The notes beneath the pieces were generated by a model. The model was given only the letters and a program-made list of their open reading frames with translations. It searched no databases and had not been told where the DNA came from. This document shows positions 33,391 to 44,200 of a DNA stretch of 64,000 bases, piece by piece (positions within the stretch are counted from its first letter, which is position 1; every line of letters begins with the position of its first letter). Made by a program: the position numbers and the translations under genes. This stretch comes from Globodera rostochiensis. Its lineage: Eukaryota; Nematoda; Chromadorea; Rhabditida; Heteroderidae. Location: the NCBI GenBank assembly GCA_018350325.1, contig JAEVLN010000007.1, forward strand, positions 3,391,804-3,455,803. Direction: 5' to 3'.

Positions 33391-33410
33391 ATGACTCCCG
33401 CTCAAACTTA

Positions 33411-33635
33411 CTTTGTATAACAGACGCTCCAACTTGTTGATAGTGTAATAGAGTATTGCGTGCAGCAAATCCGGTGGCAATTGAACAGGAAGTCTGAGCG
33501 TGACGGTCATAATATACCTGAACAAAAAACAGCCAGCAAATAGAATATCACCTCATATCATAAAAAATCTTGTTTAGAACTTACCACTCCCGGATCTTTT
33601 TGGATAACTGCGCGTTACATCGCAGAGCGCCCGCC
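33411..33635 (-). CDS. Possible two-exon gene fragment, unrecognised
   Basis: Reading leftwards, a short ATG-started exon (MALGQAIKAGALRCNAQLSK, about 33655-33583) ends at GTAAGT. After TTGTTCAG the frame resumes as IMTVTLRLPVQLPPDLLHAI and ends at another good donor (GTAAGT near 33411). The LPPDLLHAILYY stretch is faintly F-box-like but too short to assign. An open stretch at 33955-34080 (LSDDNVARVFYAKLTIDYQ) could be an earlier exon of the same gene. No later exon was found. Confidence 0.35.
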
Positions 33636-34189
33636 TTGATTGCCTGCCCGAGTGCCATGCGCTAAATCATTCAAAATTTTCTCACCGCCAACCCTCCAGT
33701 CAGAAGTAAAACAGAATTCTCAAAAAACTTGCATTTTTGAACAATTCAATATCGGCAAAATTTATGAATTTTTATGTAATTTTAAATGTTAAAGATTCTA
33801 AAAAATTTACCTAAAAAATCGAAATTTTAAAAAAATTTGTGCTAAATCAAAAACAAGAAAAACACTTAAATTTTAACCAATTCTATAGGAATTTTGCTGA
33901 AATCGGTGTATCTAAGGAATTAAAAGCAAATTTTTTCCACTGATTGCTATGGCAAAAGCCCCTCTGCCACTATTTGGTAATCAATCGTCAATTTTGCGTA
34001 GAAAACGCGCGCCACGTTATCATCGGATAGATAAGAATAGTTGTTATGTTCGGCAAAAAGTCCTCGTCAAAAATGCTGATACGGCCATGAATTCTGGGGA
34101 GAAGTGGGCGTTTCTTAAATTTGAATAAAATTTCCCATTTTGTAAAAAAGACTTCTTAAAGTTAGACAAAAATAATTCGAACGATGAAG

Positions 34190-35035
34190 AAAAAGAGAGA
34201 GTCAGACGACGAGAGTAATTTGGACATCAACGCACCCCATTTAAAAATTGTTTTAGTTACTTTTTTGAACCTTTTATTTTTTGAAGAAATAGTGTGCGAA
34301 AAAGAGAGAGTCAGACGACGAGAGTAATTAGGGAATCAAGCACCCCATCTAAAAATTGTTTTAGTTACTTTTTTGACCAATTTATTTTTTGAAGAAATAG
34401 TGTGCGAAAAAGAGAGTCAGACGACGAGAGTAATTTGGGCATGAACGCACCCCATCTAAAAATTGTTTTAGTTACTTTTTTGACCAATTTATTTTTTGAA
34501 GAAATAGTGTGCGAAAAAGAGAGAGCCAGACGACGAGAGTAATTTGGGCATGAACGCACCCCATCTAAAAATTGTTTTAGTTACTTTTTTGACCAATTTA
34601 TTTTTTGAAGAAATAGTGTGCGAAAAAGAGAGAGTCAGACGACGAGAGTAATTTGGGCATGAACGCACCCCATCTAAAAATTGTTTTAGTTTATTTTTGA
34701 CCAATTTATTTTATGAAGAAATAGTGTGCGAAAAAGAGAGAGTCAGACGACGAGAGTAATTTGGGCATGAACGCACCCCATCTAAAAATTGTTTTAGTTA
34801 CTTTTTTGACCAATTTATTTTTTGAAGAAATAGTGTGCGAAAAAGAGAGAGTCAGACGACGAGAGTAATTTGGGCATGAACGCACCCCATCTAAAAATTG
34901 TTTTAGTTACTTTTTTGACCAATTTATTTTTTGAAGAAATAGTGTGCGAAAAAGAGAGAGTCAGACGACGAGAGTAATTTGGGCATGAACGCACCCCATC
35001 AAAAAATGTTTTAGTTTACTTTTTTGAACATTTAA
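34190..35035. repeat. 109-bp satellite array
   Basis: Eight units, with CACCCCAT at about 34233, 34341, 34448, 34557, 34666, 34774, 34883 and 34992, giving a period of 107-109 bp. Units share TTAGTTACTTTTTTGACCAA and GAGAGTCAGACGACGAGAG. The open frames in the array are by-products. Confidence 0.9.
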
Positions 35036-35779
35036 CGCGCTTTCAAAAAATCTCAAGCACAGTGAGACCCGGGCCGTGCCGAGATCACCCGGTGCGGATT
35101 TATTCTAATACTTTTTTTACACTAGTAAATTTTTCAAAAAAATTGTTTTGACCCGGAAATACTGAAAATCATAACAAAAACTTTCATCATTCTCGGAAAT
35201 CTCCTACAAATTTCCAAAATTTTTATTAAATTATGACCAAAATATGCCAAAAATGTCGAAATATGCTCCAAATAGCAACGAAAAATGGCTCGTGATTTTT
35301 GAATATCATTGATTAAATTCTGATCAGCACCCACTTTACAGTTCAATTCAAGTATCACCATTTTCAATCGATTGAGAAAACATTTGCCTGGGGGGAGGGG
35401 GGGGGAGGGGAGGATAAATGAGCGAGTGCTATTAGCACATGTTACACTTCACGCCGGTTTGGTATAGACTTCTCAATTTTTATTTGACAAATTTGAATCA
35501 GTGCATCTCCGGTCCGAATGTTGAATAGTACAAAAAAGCTCAAGTTCGACCAAAAAATTTACCAATAACTATTTTTCAATTGCCATACACTAATTTGAGA
35601 AAAAAAAATTTTTGTGATAAAAGCCGAAAGCCCCACCCCCCCTCCTATCCCGTCCCTATTTTAACAATGTTCGCCGTAGATCTTATTTACTCACCGGAAA
35701 CGTCAAAAGGAACAAAATAATAGCACAAAAGCATGCCAAGAAATCGTCAAAAAACATTTTGTCCGTCTTCCAGTTCTTA
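35036..35779. other. Gene-free interval downstream of the nucleoside-hydrolase-like gene
   Basis: Contains AT-rich sequence related to the hAT subterminal repeats (AAAATATGCCAAAAATG near 35240) and a G-rich run near 35390-35413. No exon is recognised. It should include the 3' flank of the gene ending at 35780. Confidence 0.5.
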
Positions 35780-36979
35780 TCACTGTCTACCCGTGCGACG
35801 TTGATCCTTTGTTGGAGTGGCCAGCGCCGCGTACTCCTGCATAATACGCTCCATTTTCGTTTGGAACACACCGAGGTCGAATTCGGTGACCAGAGTTATG
35901 CCGGACGACGTATCGGCCCGCATTAGTATTTCGTATCCATCTTCCGACGGCATTTGCCCTTCGTCGGGAATGATCACCTCAACCTGCACGCTCTCCGTTG
36001 CCTTGATCAGCTCCGGGGTCAGAAGACCAAGCACTGTGAGAGGGTCAGCTGGCGTGAACTGCTCGCCTCTATACGGCTCAATTTTTTCCTTTAATTTCTC
36101 ATAATGCTGCACCAAATTCAAGTCCCAGTGAAGGCCGGCAGTCCGAAATGCCTGTATGCCTGAAATTCGACACAATTTTTGTGTAAGGTTCTGATCACTG
36201 AACATACATGGTGCCTGTGATTCCTTGATCATCTCGATCAGTCTTGGAAAGCGTTTTCCATTGATAGAACCCAGCCCATGTTTGGCGATCACGTGTGATG
36301 AGTACAGCGTGACTTGCACGTCACCCTCGGACGCCATTTTCAACAGTTGCGCGGATGCCCTCCCGTCCATGTTCACATTGTACGACGACCGAAGAATGGT
36401 TGAGCTTCGAGTTCGCCCTTTAATCTCATTCCATCCGCCCATCAAATGGACGTGCCCAATGGCACGTGCCAATTCTGAATTCTTGAACAAAATGGCGGCC
36501 AAATCTGTCGGAGGTGCCAGCACCAAAAAGTCAATCTTTACACCGTCATCCCTGTTCAGCAAAGCGCTCAAATATTTTTGGAAGGCATTTCTTTTTGCGC
36601 GAGTGCGAATCAACTTGTCCAGGACATCCTGCTCGAGAATGTCCTTCCCCTCCTGATCTCCGTATTCGCGTGCAGCTTTTGTCGACTTCATCTCCGGGTA
36701 GTCGTTCGCCGTTCCTCCCGTCCCCGCGTACACCGCCACCCCCGCCAATGCCGTCTCCTGCAGTGCGTGTCGTGCCAACGCCGCCTTCCGCTCGGCGTTC
36801 AGCACTGTCGTCCCAATGGCCAACACGCGTTGCGCGAGCTCCGAGGCGGCCACCATTGCCAGTGCTATGCGGTCATCCGGCTCCATGTCCGTAATAATCA
36901 CCAAATTCTGTGGCGGTTGGCCATACAGACGGCACACCAAGCAGGCGAGACAAATTAGACCAAAGGCCGCAAATTGCAT
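35780..36979 (-). CDS. Secreted nucleoside hydrolase-like protein (intronless, 399 aa)
   Basis: One uninterrupted 399-codon frame with no intron, unlike every neighbour. Residues 1-20 form a signal peptide (LICLACLVCRLYG), so the product is probably secreted. TDMEPDDRIAL at residues 30-40 matches the N-terminal Asp cluster that binds calcium and ribose in inosine-uridine nucleoside hydrolases. LAPPTDLAAIL (about 153-163) corresponds to their GPLTN block, followed by LMGGWNE and NMDGRASAQLL, the family's Asn-x-x-x-Asp region. At 399 aa it is longer than the usual 310-350. Family members cleave nucleosides to base and ribose; here the EPDD variant of the metal-binding loop makes the substrate, and even activity, uncertain. 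The intronless structure suggests transfer or retroposition. A sulfhydrolase or other Asp-rich Rossmann family is less likely. Confidence 0.85.
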   Translation of the reverse strand: MQFAAFGLICLACLVCRLYGQPPQNLVIITDMEPDDRIALAMVAASELAQRVLAIGTTVLNAERKAALARHALQETALAGVAVYAGTGGTANDYPEMKSTKAAREYGDQEGKDILEQDVLDKLIRTRAKRNAFQKYLSALLNRDDGVKIDFLVLAPPTDLAAILFKNSELARAIGHVHLMGGWNEIKGRTRSSTILRSSYNVNMDGRASAQLLKMASEGDVQVTLYSSHVIAKHGLGSINGKRFPRLIEMIKESQAPCMFSDQNLTQKLCRISGIQAFRTAGLHWDLNLVQHYEKLKEKIEPYRGEQFTPADPLTVLGLLTPELIKATESVQVEVIIPDEGQMPSEDGYEILMRADTSSGITLVTEFDLGVFQTKMERIMQEYAALATPTKDQRRTGRQ

Positions 36980-37309
36980 ACCACTTTTGGCTTTTATCTT
37001 TTAAAATTATGAATGAGAAGAGGCATAGAAAATATTTATGCCAACAATAGATATGTCGGTTGGCATTGATTTATAATACACGTGATATGGGCAAAATTAC
37101 ATTTAATGATCAGCAGAAGGATAATAAAGGCTGCCAATTGTCGACTTGTCCTGAATTTTAATGGCTGCAAACTGTCGACTTGTCCTGGATTTTAAGGACG
37201 GCCACTTTCCAATTGCCCTGAATTTTAAGGACTGCCAACTGGTCCTGAATTTAAAGGGCTGCCAAGTGTCAACTTGTCCTGAATTTTAAGTTTCAACGGA
37301 GTCCACACC
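36980..37309. repeat. Promoter region with about 37-bp tandem repeats
   Basis: Between about 37128 and 37290 some five diverged units of CTGCCAACTGTCGACTTGTC plus CTGAATTTTAAGG lie 150-310 bp upstream of the start of the secreted hydrolase-like gene. Nearer the start codon only AT-rich sequence is seen. Confidence 0.75.
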
Positions 37310-37713
37310 CAGGGCGGCCAGAATGCCTTATTTTTAAGGCAAATGCCATAATTTTGGAAATTTGCCTTATTGTTTGCCATATTTTCACACTTGCCATAAT
37401 TTTGCCATATTTTTGACTTTGGTAAAAATTCTCATTTTTTAATAGAAGAATGTGAGAATTCCCGAAAAAGTGCTCTTTGATTCTTACAATTTGAAGTTTT
37501 TGGTTGAAAATCTGTTAACAAATTGAGTCAAAAATTCAAAATTTTCTCGGCGGCGCATATCGGCACCGCCGACCCGCCCCCCACCCAACAGTAAGCAGAA
37601 TTCTCAAAAAAAAAAATTGAATGTTTGAAAATTCCTTAAGAAAACATGCCATAAAAATGCCATATTTTTAAGGCCGGTTGCCATATTTGGTCGCAGGTGA
37701 TCTGGCCGCCCTG
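37310..37713. mobile_element. 404-bp nonautonomous hAT-type element (CAGGGCGGCCAGA ends)
   Basis: Ends CAGGGCGGCCAGA and TCTGGCCGCCCTG are exact complements. Identical 8-mers TCCACACC flank it (37302-37309, 37714-37721). The interior matches 16746-17161 closely, including the GC-rich palindrome. A second element's end (AGGGATGTAATCGGATGCC) abuts directly at 37722. Confidence 0.92.
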
Positions 37714-37973
37714 TCCACACCAGGGATGTAATCGGATGCCAAAAAATAATGTCCGAAAACCGGAATTCCAGCTCGAAAAAATGTTTGTAGTCCGGGGATT
37801 CCGGGCCCAAAAATTATTGACTACAATGCAAAGTAAGTGAAACTAAATTAAGTTTTTTATTGACAAAATAAAATTACGATATAAAATATGATTTTAAATG
37901 TTTTGTTTTAAAACAGTATGCCAACATTTTGAATGACCACGGTGCCATGCGTGCAAAATAAAATCACAATCAT

Positions 37974-40161
37974 TCAAAATTCAGTTTGGCCACGATCGTC
38001 TGGGCAATTGGCGCCGAACGGGAAGTGCGGCGAGTGGGCACTGATCGGAAGGTACACAATGCGTTTGCCCGTGTCCAAGGCTTCCATCCGGGCCATTTGA
38101 TCGTCGTTCAACGAAAATCCGAAAATGTCCAGGTTCTGGCGCTGTCTCTGCGAGTCACTTGACCGTGGCACAACACCGACGTTGAGTTGGACCAAGAAGC
38201 GCAGTACGACTTGGGCATTCGTCTAAACCGATCGATCTGATTAATCAAAATAAAAAATGGGTACCCCTTGCCTGAATGGTGCATGTCCGGAATGTAACCG
38301 GATCCAGGTTTCCGGACATTTTTGGGTTCGGAATTCCGGATTGGGACTTTTTGGCAAAAATCCGGAATTAAAGCCGGCATAAAGCGCCGCCGAGAAAATT
38401 TTCCATTTTTGATGAAATTTGTAAAGAAAAATGGTCCAAAACAACAATTACAGAAGGGCAAAAAATGATCAAAAAATTAGAAAAGTCAAATTTCAAAATT
38501 TGCCAAATTTCCGGACATTTTTTTTGGCATCCGGTTACATCCCTGGTGCAGATCGAAAACCCATTTTAGGTATTTCTTATTAATATTTAACTGGGCATAT
38601 CAGTAAATGCGTGTCATGGACTTTCCCCCTCCCCCATGAAATAAGTGTGTGTTCATCTTCCCGCCCAATTTGCCGACCTTTTGAAGAAGCTTAGCGATGC
38701 CGGAGATGGTCGGATGATCAAAAACTTTTGGGTATTCCGCACGGCGAAACATATTGTCCGCGCTTGAACCCAACGGGCACGAGGCAACAAAATGGATGCC
38801 CTTATTTTTGCAAAAGGTGCGCAACTTTTTCTGCTGGAAGAACGGGTGGCATTCCGTCTGAACTTTTGAACTTTTGCAAAATTTCAATTTTTTCGAGGTT
38901 TTTGATGCCTGTAAAACGCAGGGTTTGATGCTGCCGGTGTCGATGACGCGTTGAGTTTGGGCCGAGTTGAAGTTGGACACGCCGATAGAGCGCACCTTGC
39001 CGGTGGCCACAGCATGTTCGAGCGCTCGCCATGTCTCCAAAAAGTCCACATTGGAGAGGAACACTTTGTGGCCCGACTCGTCTTTTGGCATAAGTTCCCC
39101 TCCCTCCCGGTAACCGATTGGCCAATGGATCAGACAAAGGTCCAAATAACTGAAACATTGGGACAATAAAAGTGAAGACTCCCCCCCCCCCCCGTCTTGT
39201 GTGAGTACTCGAGACCGAGTTGTTCCAAAATGGTGTCAACATTGGCCAGTGCGGCGTCATAACTGTGGAAAGTGTTCCACACTTTGCTGGTGATGAACAA
39301 TTCATCGCGCTTAATGTAAATGCTTAAAAAACAATTTGCTTTTTTTATTTTGAAGAAGCTTTGAACATTTTCCATCGGCATTTTACCGGGCGGGCGGGGA
39401 TCAGTTTGGCGCCGACAAGTTTAAAATATTAATAACTTTTTTGTAGAGTTGGTCGGGACCGGGACTGGCACTGAAGTCTCCAATTTTGGGACTGAATTCC
39501 CCCTTATAAAATCGCGAATTTTTTCAAAATTTCAAATCTTTGTTTTTGACCATTAGTCCCGGTTTTTTTGACCGGGATTTGATTATTTCCCTCCTTAAAT
39601 TCCGGTTTTTAATTTTCTCAATCCCGGTCCCGGTTTTTCCCAAAATCCCGGTCCCGACCAGCTCTATTTTTTTGTTACTTGACTTGACCAACTGATGAAC
39701 CAATCATTAAAAGGGGGCTAAGCGACTCGATTTAAACAACAAAAAGTAAGGACTCAGCGCGCCAAAATGGCACAAAAATTGCAATTTTCACAAATTTTAA
39801 GCATAACTTTTTTATGAAAAGACAAATCAGTTAGCTTTTGCTTGATCAAAAGGTTCATGACTGATCGTGCCAAAACAGCGGTGCCAAACTTGTCCGGGTC
39901 TGGACTTTAAGCTTCTATTTAATTAGTTTTCACCTTAATCTCGCCTGCCTGGACCATCTCTTTGAGCGCATTGCCTATCTCCGATTGGTTTTGATAAATA
40001 AACGCGCAGTCAAAATGCCGATATCCATTACGAATGGCACTTTTGATAATTTGGTTAACCATTTGCGGTTTGCACATCCACGTGCCGAAGCCCACCTGTG
40101 GCATGGAATAGCCCGAGTTCAATAAAAGCGATGGCACCGTTGACGAGACGAAAGAACTCAT
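37974..40161 (-). CDS. Aldo-keto reductase (five exons)
   Basis: An NADPH-dependent carbonyl reductase of the aldo-keto reductase superfamily, probably cytosolic (no signal peptide). Exons: 40161-39934, 39309-39209, 39149-38909, 38857-38678, 38222-37974; all phases agree. Recognisable parts: MPQVGFGTWM at the N-terminus; HFDCAFIYQNQSEIG with the catalytic Asp and Tyr; LFITSKVWN with the Lys; LCLIHWP with the His, completing the tetrad; RSIGVSNFNS; VLQTECHPFF; ASCPLGSS; GVVPRSS and NLDIFGFSLNDDQMARME near the C-terminus. Intron 3 starts with GC (38908) and is supported by homology across the join. Intron 1 contains a MITE (39444-39666), intron 2 is only 59 bp and includes about 14 G residues, and intron 4 holds another TIR element. 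The exact substrate cannot be inferred. Confidence 0.92.
38288..38542. mobile_element. TIR element of the GGGATGTAACCGGATGCC family
   Basis: The right end GGCATCCGGTTACATCCCT is intact and the left end (CGGAATGTAACCGGATCC) is damaged. It contains one GC-rich palindrome half (38373-38394). It lies in aldo-keto reductase intron 4 and is related to 22015-22335. Confidence 0.65.
39444..39666. mobile_element. MITE with TAGAGTTGGTCGGGACC ends
   Basis: The ends are TAGAGTTGGTCGGGACC and GGTCCCGACCAGCTCTA. The flanking 8-mers CTTTTTTG and TTTTTTTG differ by one base. The interior has GGTCCCGGTTTTT-type repeats shared with 50416-50642. It sits in intron 1 of the aldo-keto reductase gene. Confidence 0.75.
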
Positions 40162-40242
40162 TTTTAGTTAAAAATAAATGAAAATTTATATCTGGATTTT
40201 GCCTGATTTATTCACCGATCGCGCGATACCTCTCGTCGAGAG

Positions 40243-40686
40243 TAGGAATGGGCGGAATTCCGTTTTCCCGTTAAAATGCCCTTTTTAATGTAAAAAACGA
40301 AAAAAATATGCGAGTTTTGAGCGAAAAAATTCATTTTGTTGTGGTGTAATGGTGAGTGGTGGGGACAGATAAGTGACATTTACGGTGGTGTAAACAATTC
40401 TAAAAATTCTTTTACATTAAAAAAAATATTTTAGATGACAATTTAAAAGTTTTTCATTCATTTTTTGTTTGAACGAAATCAAAAAACCATAGGGGGGGGG
40501 CTCTTATTTTTTTAAATACTGTGAATATTGCAAAAAATTTTTATTTAAATAAATTATTTAATAAAAAAATAATAATTTTTGTAATTCACTTGAAATTTTT
40601 TCGTTTTCCGTTGTTTTTGGGCCGTTTTCCGTTAAAAAAAATCTTTCGGTTTTCCGTTTTTTTTAAATAAATTCCGCCCATCCCTA
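40243..40686. mobile_element. 444-bp MITE with TAGGAATGGGCGGAATT ends
   Basis: The ends are TAGGAATGGGCGGAATT and AATTCCGCCCATCCCTA, one mismatch apart. Flanking 8-mers are GTCGAGAG and GTCAAGAG (one mismatch). It lies between the aldo-keto reductase start and the BTB-BACK-MATH gene end. Confidence 0.8.
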
Positions 40687-41256
40687 GTCAAGAGGAGTTG
40701 AATGGCACCAAGATTATATGTCTTTCTGATGGCACTGATTACGCATTTGAAAAATTGAAATTTAAACCGAGAGTTTTTTGAATCGTTTTAGATTTTAAAA
40801 AAAATTTTAAAACCCGACTTTTCATTCTTTTGCGAACTTTGGCGGCTCATAACTTTCCGTAAGATGGCCAGCGGGCATACATTTAAGCAGTCAATAAAAA
40901 TTCAAACAAAAAATGCTTTTCCGAATAAACAGAGAAATCGATTTTTGGGTTGGTGGGAGCCGTTTGGGGGGGGGGGGGTTGAATGACGAGCAGAGAGTGG
41001 TTTGTCACCCTACAGCCATCCCATCAATCCATCATCGGGGACGGGGCGAACCAGAAGGGTATCATCAACATTACAAAAATGTTTATCAGATTGATTGTTT
41101 GTTGTTGATCAGATTCAGAGCAACAGCGACCCAAATTGGTATGTACAATATCAACGTATAAAATCAATTGGTCTAAAACCGTAGAAAACTATGGTTGATT
41201 AGTTTGAGATCAGATCGAATACAATATTGCATTTTTTGATTTATTCCATTTTCGTA

Positions 41257-44200
41257 TCATTTGACTCCAAGAGGTTCTTCCGCAGTTACATCGACAGTCA
41301 ACAACACCGTGTCATTCTTCGCGTCGTACCATCCGTTGTTTGGGTCCATCAATTTCTAAATTATTATTTTATTTTTTTTTTTTTGTTGTACGGACAGCCA
41401 GACATTTTGATTAGGGTTAAACCCCGACGTCGGGGGGTTGAGAATTACGGGTTCAGGAGTTTGCGGGGGTGGGAGACTGTCGGAGGGGGGGGGGATGGGT
41501 TTTTTTTTTAATTTTCTCCAAAATTTTAGATGTCACGTTTTTTTATTGAATAATTTTTCAAATTTAATGTGTCAATAAAAAGTCTAACATTAGAACAAAC
41601 CATTTTTTTTAAAGAAACTCGAGTCGGGGATGGAATTTTCGGGATTAGAAGTGTCGGGAAGAGGTCGGGGAAATCCCCGAAAGATGGGCTAAATTTGCGG
41701 GGTCGGAGTTTCAACTAGAGCCCGGAATTTTGAAAAAACCTGGATCTGGATTTTCTGTATTAAAAATCCAGATTTGTAAAGGCCTGGATCCAGACTACTC
41801 ACCGAAAAGTCATAAAAAGTATTTACACAGTAAGAGGTTCGAATCCCAAACCCAAAATGTTCTCCGCAAACACCACTCACCACTATACCACCAACTCAGA
41901 CGTGGTACCATTTGTCTTAAATCCAATACATAACGGAAAATCCAGGTCCAAATGGCCTGGACCTAGATTTTCTGGATTAAAAATCCAGCTCCAGAAAATT
42001 CAGGGTCGTAGAGAATACCTGGATTTCTGGATCCAGAAAAATCCAGGTCTGGATCCAGATTCAGTCCGGGCTCTAGTTTCAACCCTAATTTTTATCATAT
42101 GACACACCTCAAACGTCATGAACTGAGCGAATCCCCACCCAACCCGCCCTCCGCTTGAAAATGAAAAAATGTGGTTGATCTCCAGTGTGTGGTCCTTTCT
42201 TCCCTCCATTTGTGAAACAATTTTAAATGTTGTCGAACCGGCACAACGCCAATTAGGATCTTAATTTGAGAATGATTTTTTCTAATAATTAAAAATGATT
42301 GAGTTTGAAAGTATTAAAAATTATTTGAAAATTATATTATTTTATATGAATAAAATTGAAAATGAAGTCTTAATAATTGAAAATGATTGAAATTGTTTAA
42401 TTTTAATCTAATTAATGATTGATATACTAATTAGCTTAATAATTGAAAATGATTGAAATTGGTATTATTTAATCTTGACAATTGAAAGTGATATTATTTT
42501 AATGTTTGTGCCAATGCCCACCCACCGGTGTTTCCAGCGTTGCACCGGAGGTAAAAGCTCAGCCATTGTTGTGCTGAGACGGTTTGCGAATATGTGCCAA
42601 TTTTCCAAGGAATGCCCCGGATGTACACGGGCTCGCTGAATCGACGATTGCTTCCATCCTCTCGCGCAAATTCAGACACTTTCTCGACTTTCAGCATAAT
42701 CTTGCCACTGGGCTTATACGGATCTTAAGTGCAATTTGTGGGCAGCTCTAGTCTTGTGGATTTAAATTTAGCGATTTTTGCTGACTTTTAAGCGTCCCAA
42801 TCAATCTTTTTTGACTTCAGTTTCGGAGGAGACCAGTATGTATATAAAATGTAAATTATTTTTGCTTATACTTTTTATATTAGGATTGTAAGGGACAGGA
42901 CTGAAATGTGCTATTTTTCCATGGTACTGAAATTTTGGTCGCGGTTTTTCAAAATTCCTTCAAAACTAGCCAATCTTTTTTTCCCACCTCAGTCCCGGGT
43001 TTTTTGGCCGGGACCAAATTTAGTCCCGGTTTGTTTCCCAAAAGTCCCGGCCCCGTGCCACCCTAGCCTCTACCATCGTCATGTGATTTGGTCGCGATCC
43101 GTCGCTTAGTTGGAAATTGCAGCGGGTACAGCTTGGGCAGCGCGGCGTCCGGATGCGAATAGTGCAGAAACACGCTCATCATCTGGTCACGTTTCAGCAC
43201 TCCGGACGGAACTGTGAAAAGCAAAGCAAAACCGAATTGTTGGGAGTTGAAAAATTATAAAAATGAGAAATAAATTTGGCATTTCAAATAATCCAAATCC
43301 AAAATGGATGATAATGTGTACCAATAATTTTAGCAAAATCCGTTTGTGGAATAAGCGGAAAACGAATTTTGAAGAGTGCCGTGCCGAGCATTGCGCGTCT
43401 ATTCTTCGCCGAACACTTTTTCCCATTTTGACGGCATTTTTCGTCGGCCCAGCGACTTGCCTAATTAATGAAAAACTCATAATATTAAAAAAAAAATTAA
43501 TTTTATTTAAATTTTACAGAATTGCAAATTGCAATTTCTCCGCAGACAAACAGTTGGTCACGATCCAGAAGCTCACATAACAATTTTTGATCAATTTGCA
43601 AAAATTCTTTTGAGCGAAGCAAAGTGTCCGCATTCACATCAATACAATCCAAACAACGGCGAGCAAAGTCCCGAAATAAAAATAATTAATTAAGCTGTTA
43701 AAAAAGCAACAAATTTACAAAAAATGCTAATAAATCGAAAAATGCGTTCATAAAAATTGTTTTTTTATCAATTTTCAAAAAATTTTCTCCTAAAAATTTA
43801 TTTCTTCTTCGAAAACGTACTCCTCCAGTATGTATTTTAATATTTGGTATACGCAACTGCGAACCGTAAAATTGATTTATTGTTAGCTTTGAATTAAATT
43901 TTATTGAATTTTGCCTTTAAAATGAACATTTTTAGTGCTTATTTTGGCGTTTTTTGCTGTTTTTAATGTCTATTTTTCGGGATTTTAATGGCCTAAAAAA
44001 TCCAATCCTTAATTATCAATTACAATTTGGCCACCACCTCTTTGCCAAGGAAGCGAGCCTGGACCAACGCGTCGAAAACATTGCTCAGCTTCGCTTTTGG
44101 AAAGTCCACACACGCTTTGATCAGTCCGGGCACGTCATATTTATTGGCTTAAATAGCTTAAATATTATAAATATTAAAAATTAAGAACAATTGATAAAAT

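Noticed and set aside
35817..36958. Plus-strand frames opposite the nucleoside-hydrolase-like gene
   Set aside because: Shadows of the minus-strand gene, which has a signal peptide and family motifs over its whole length.
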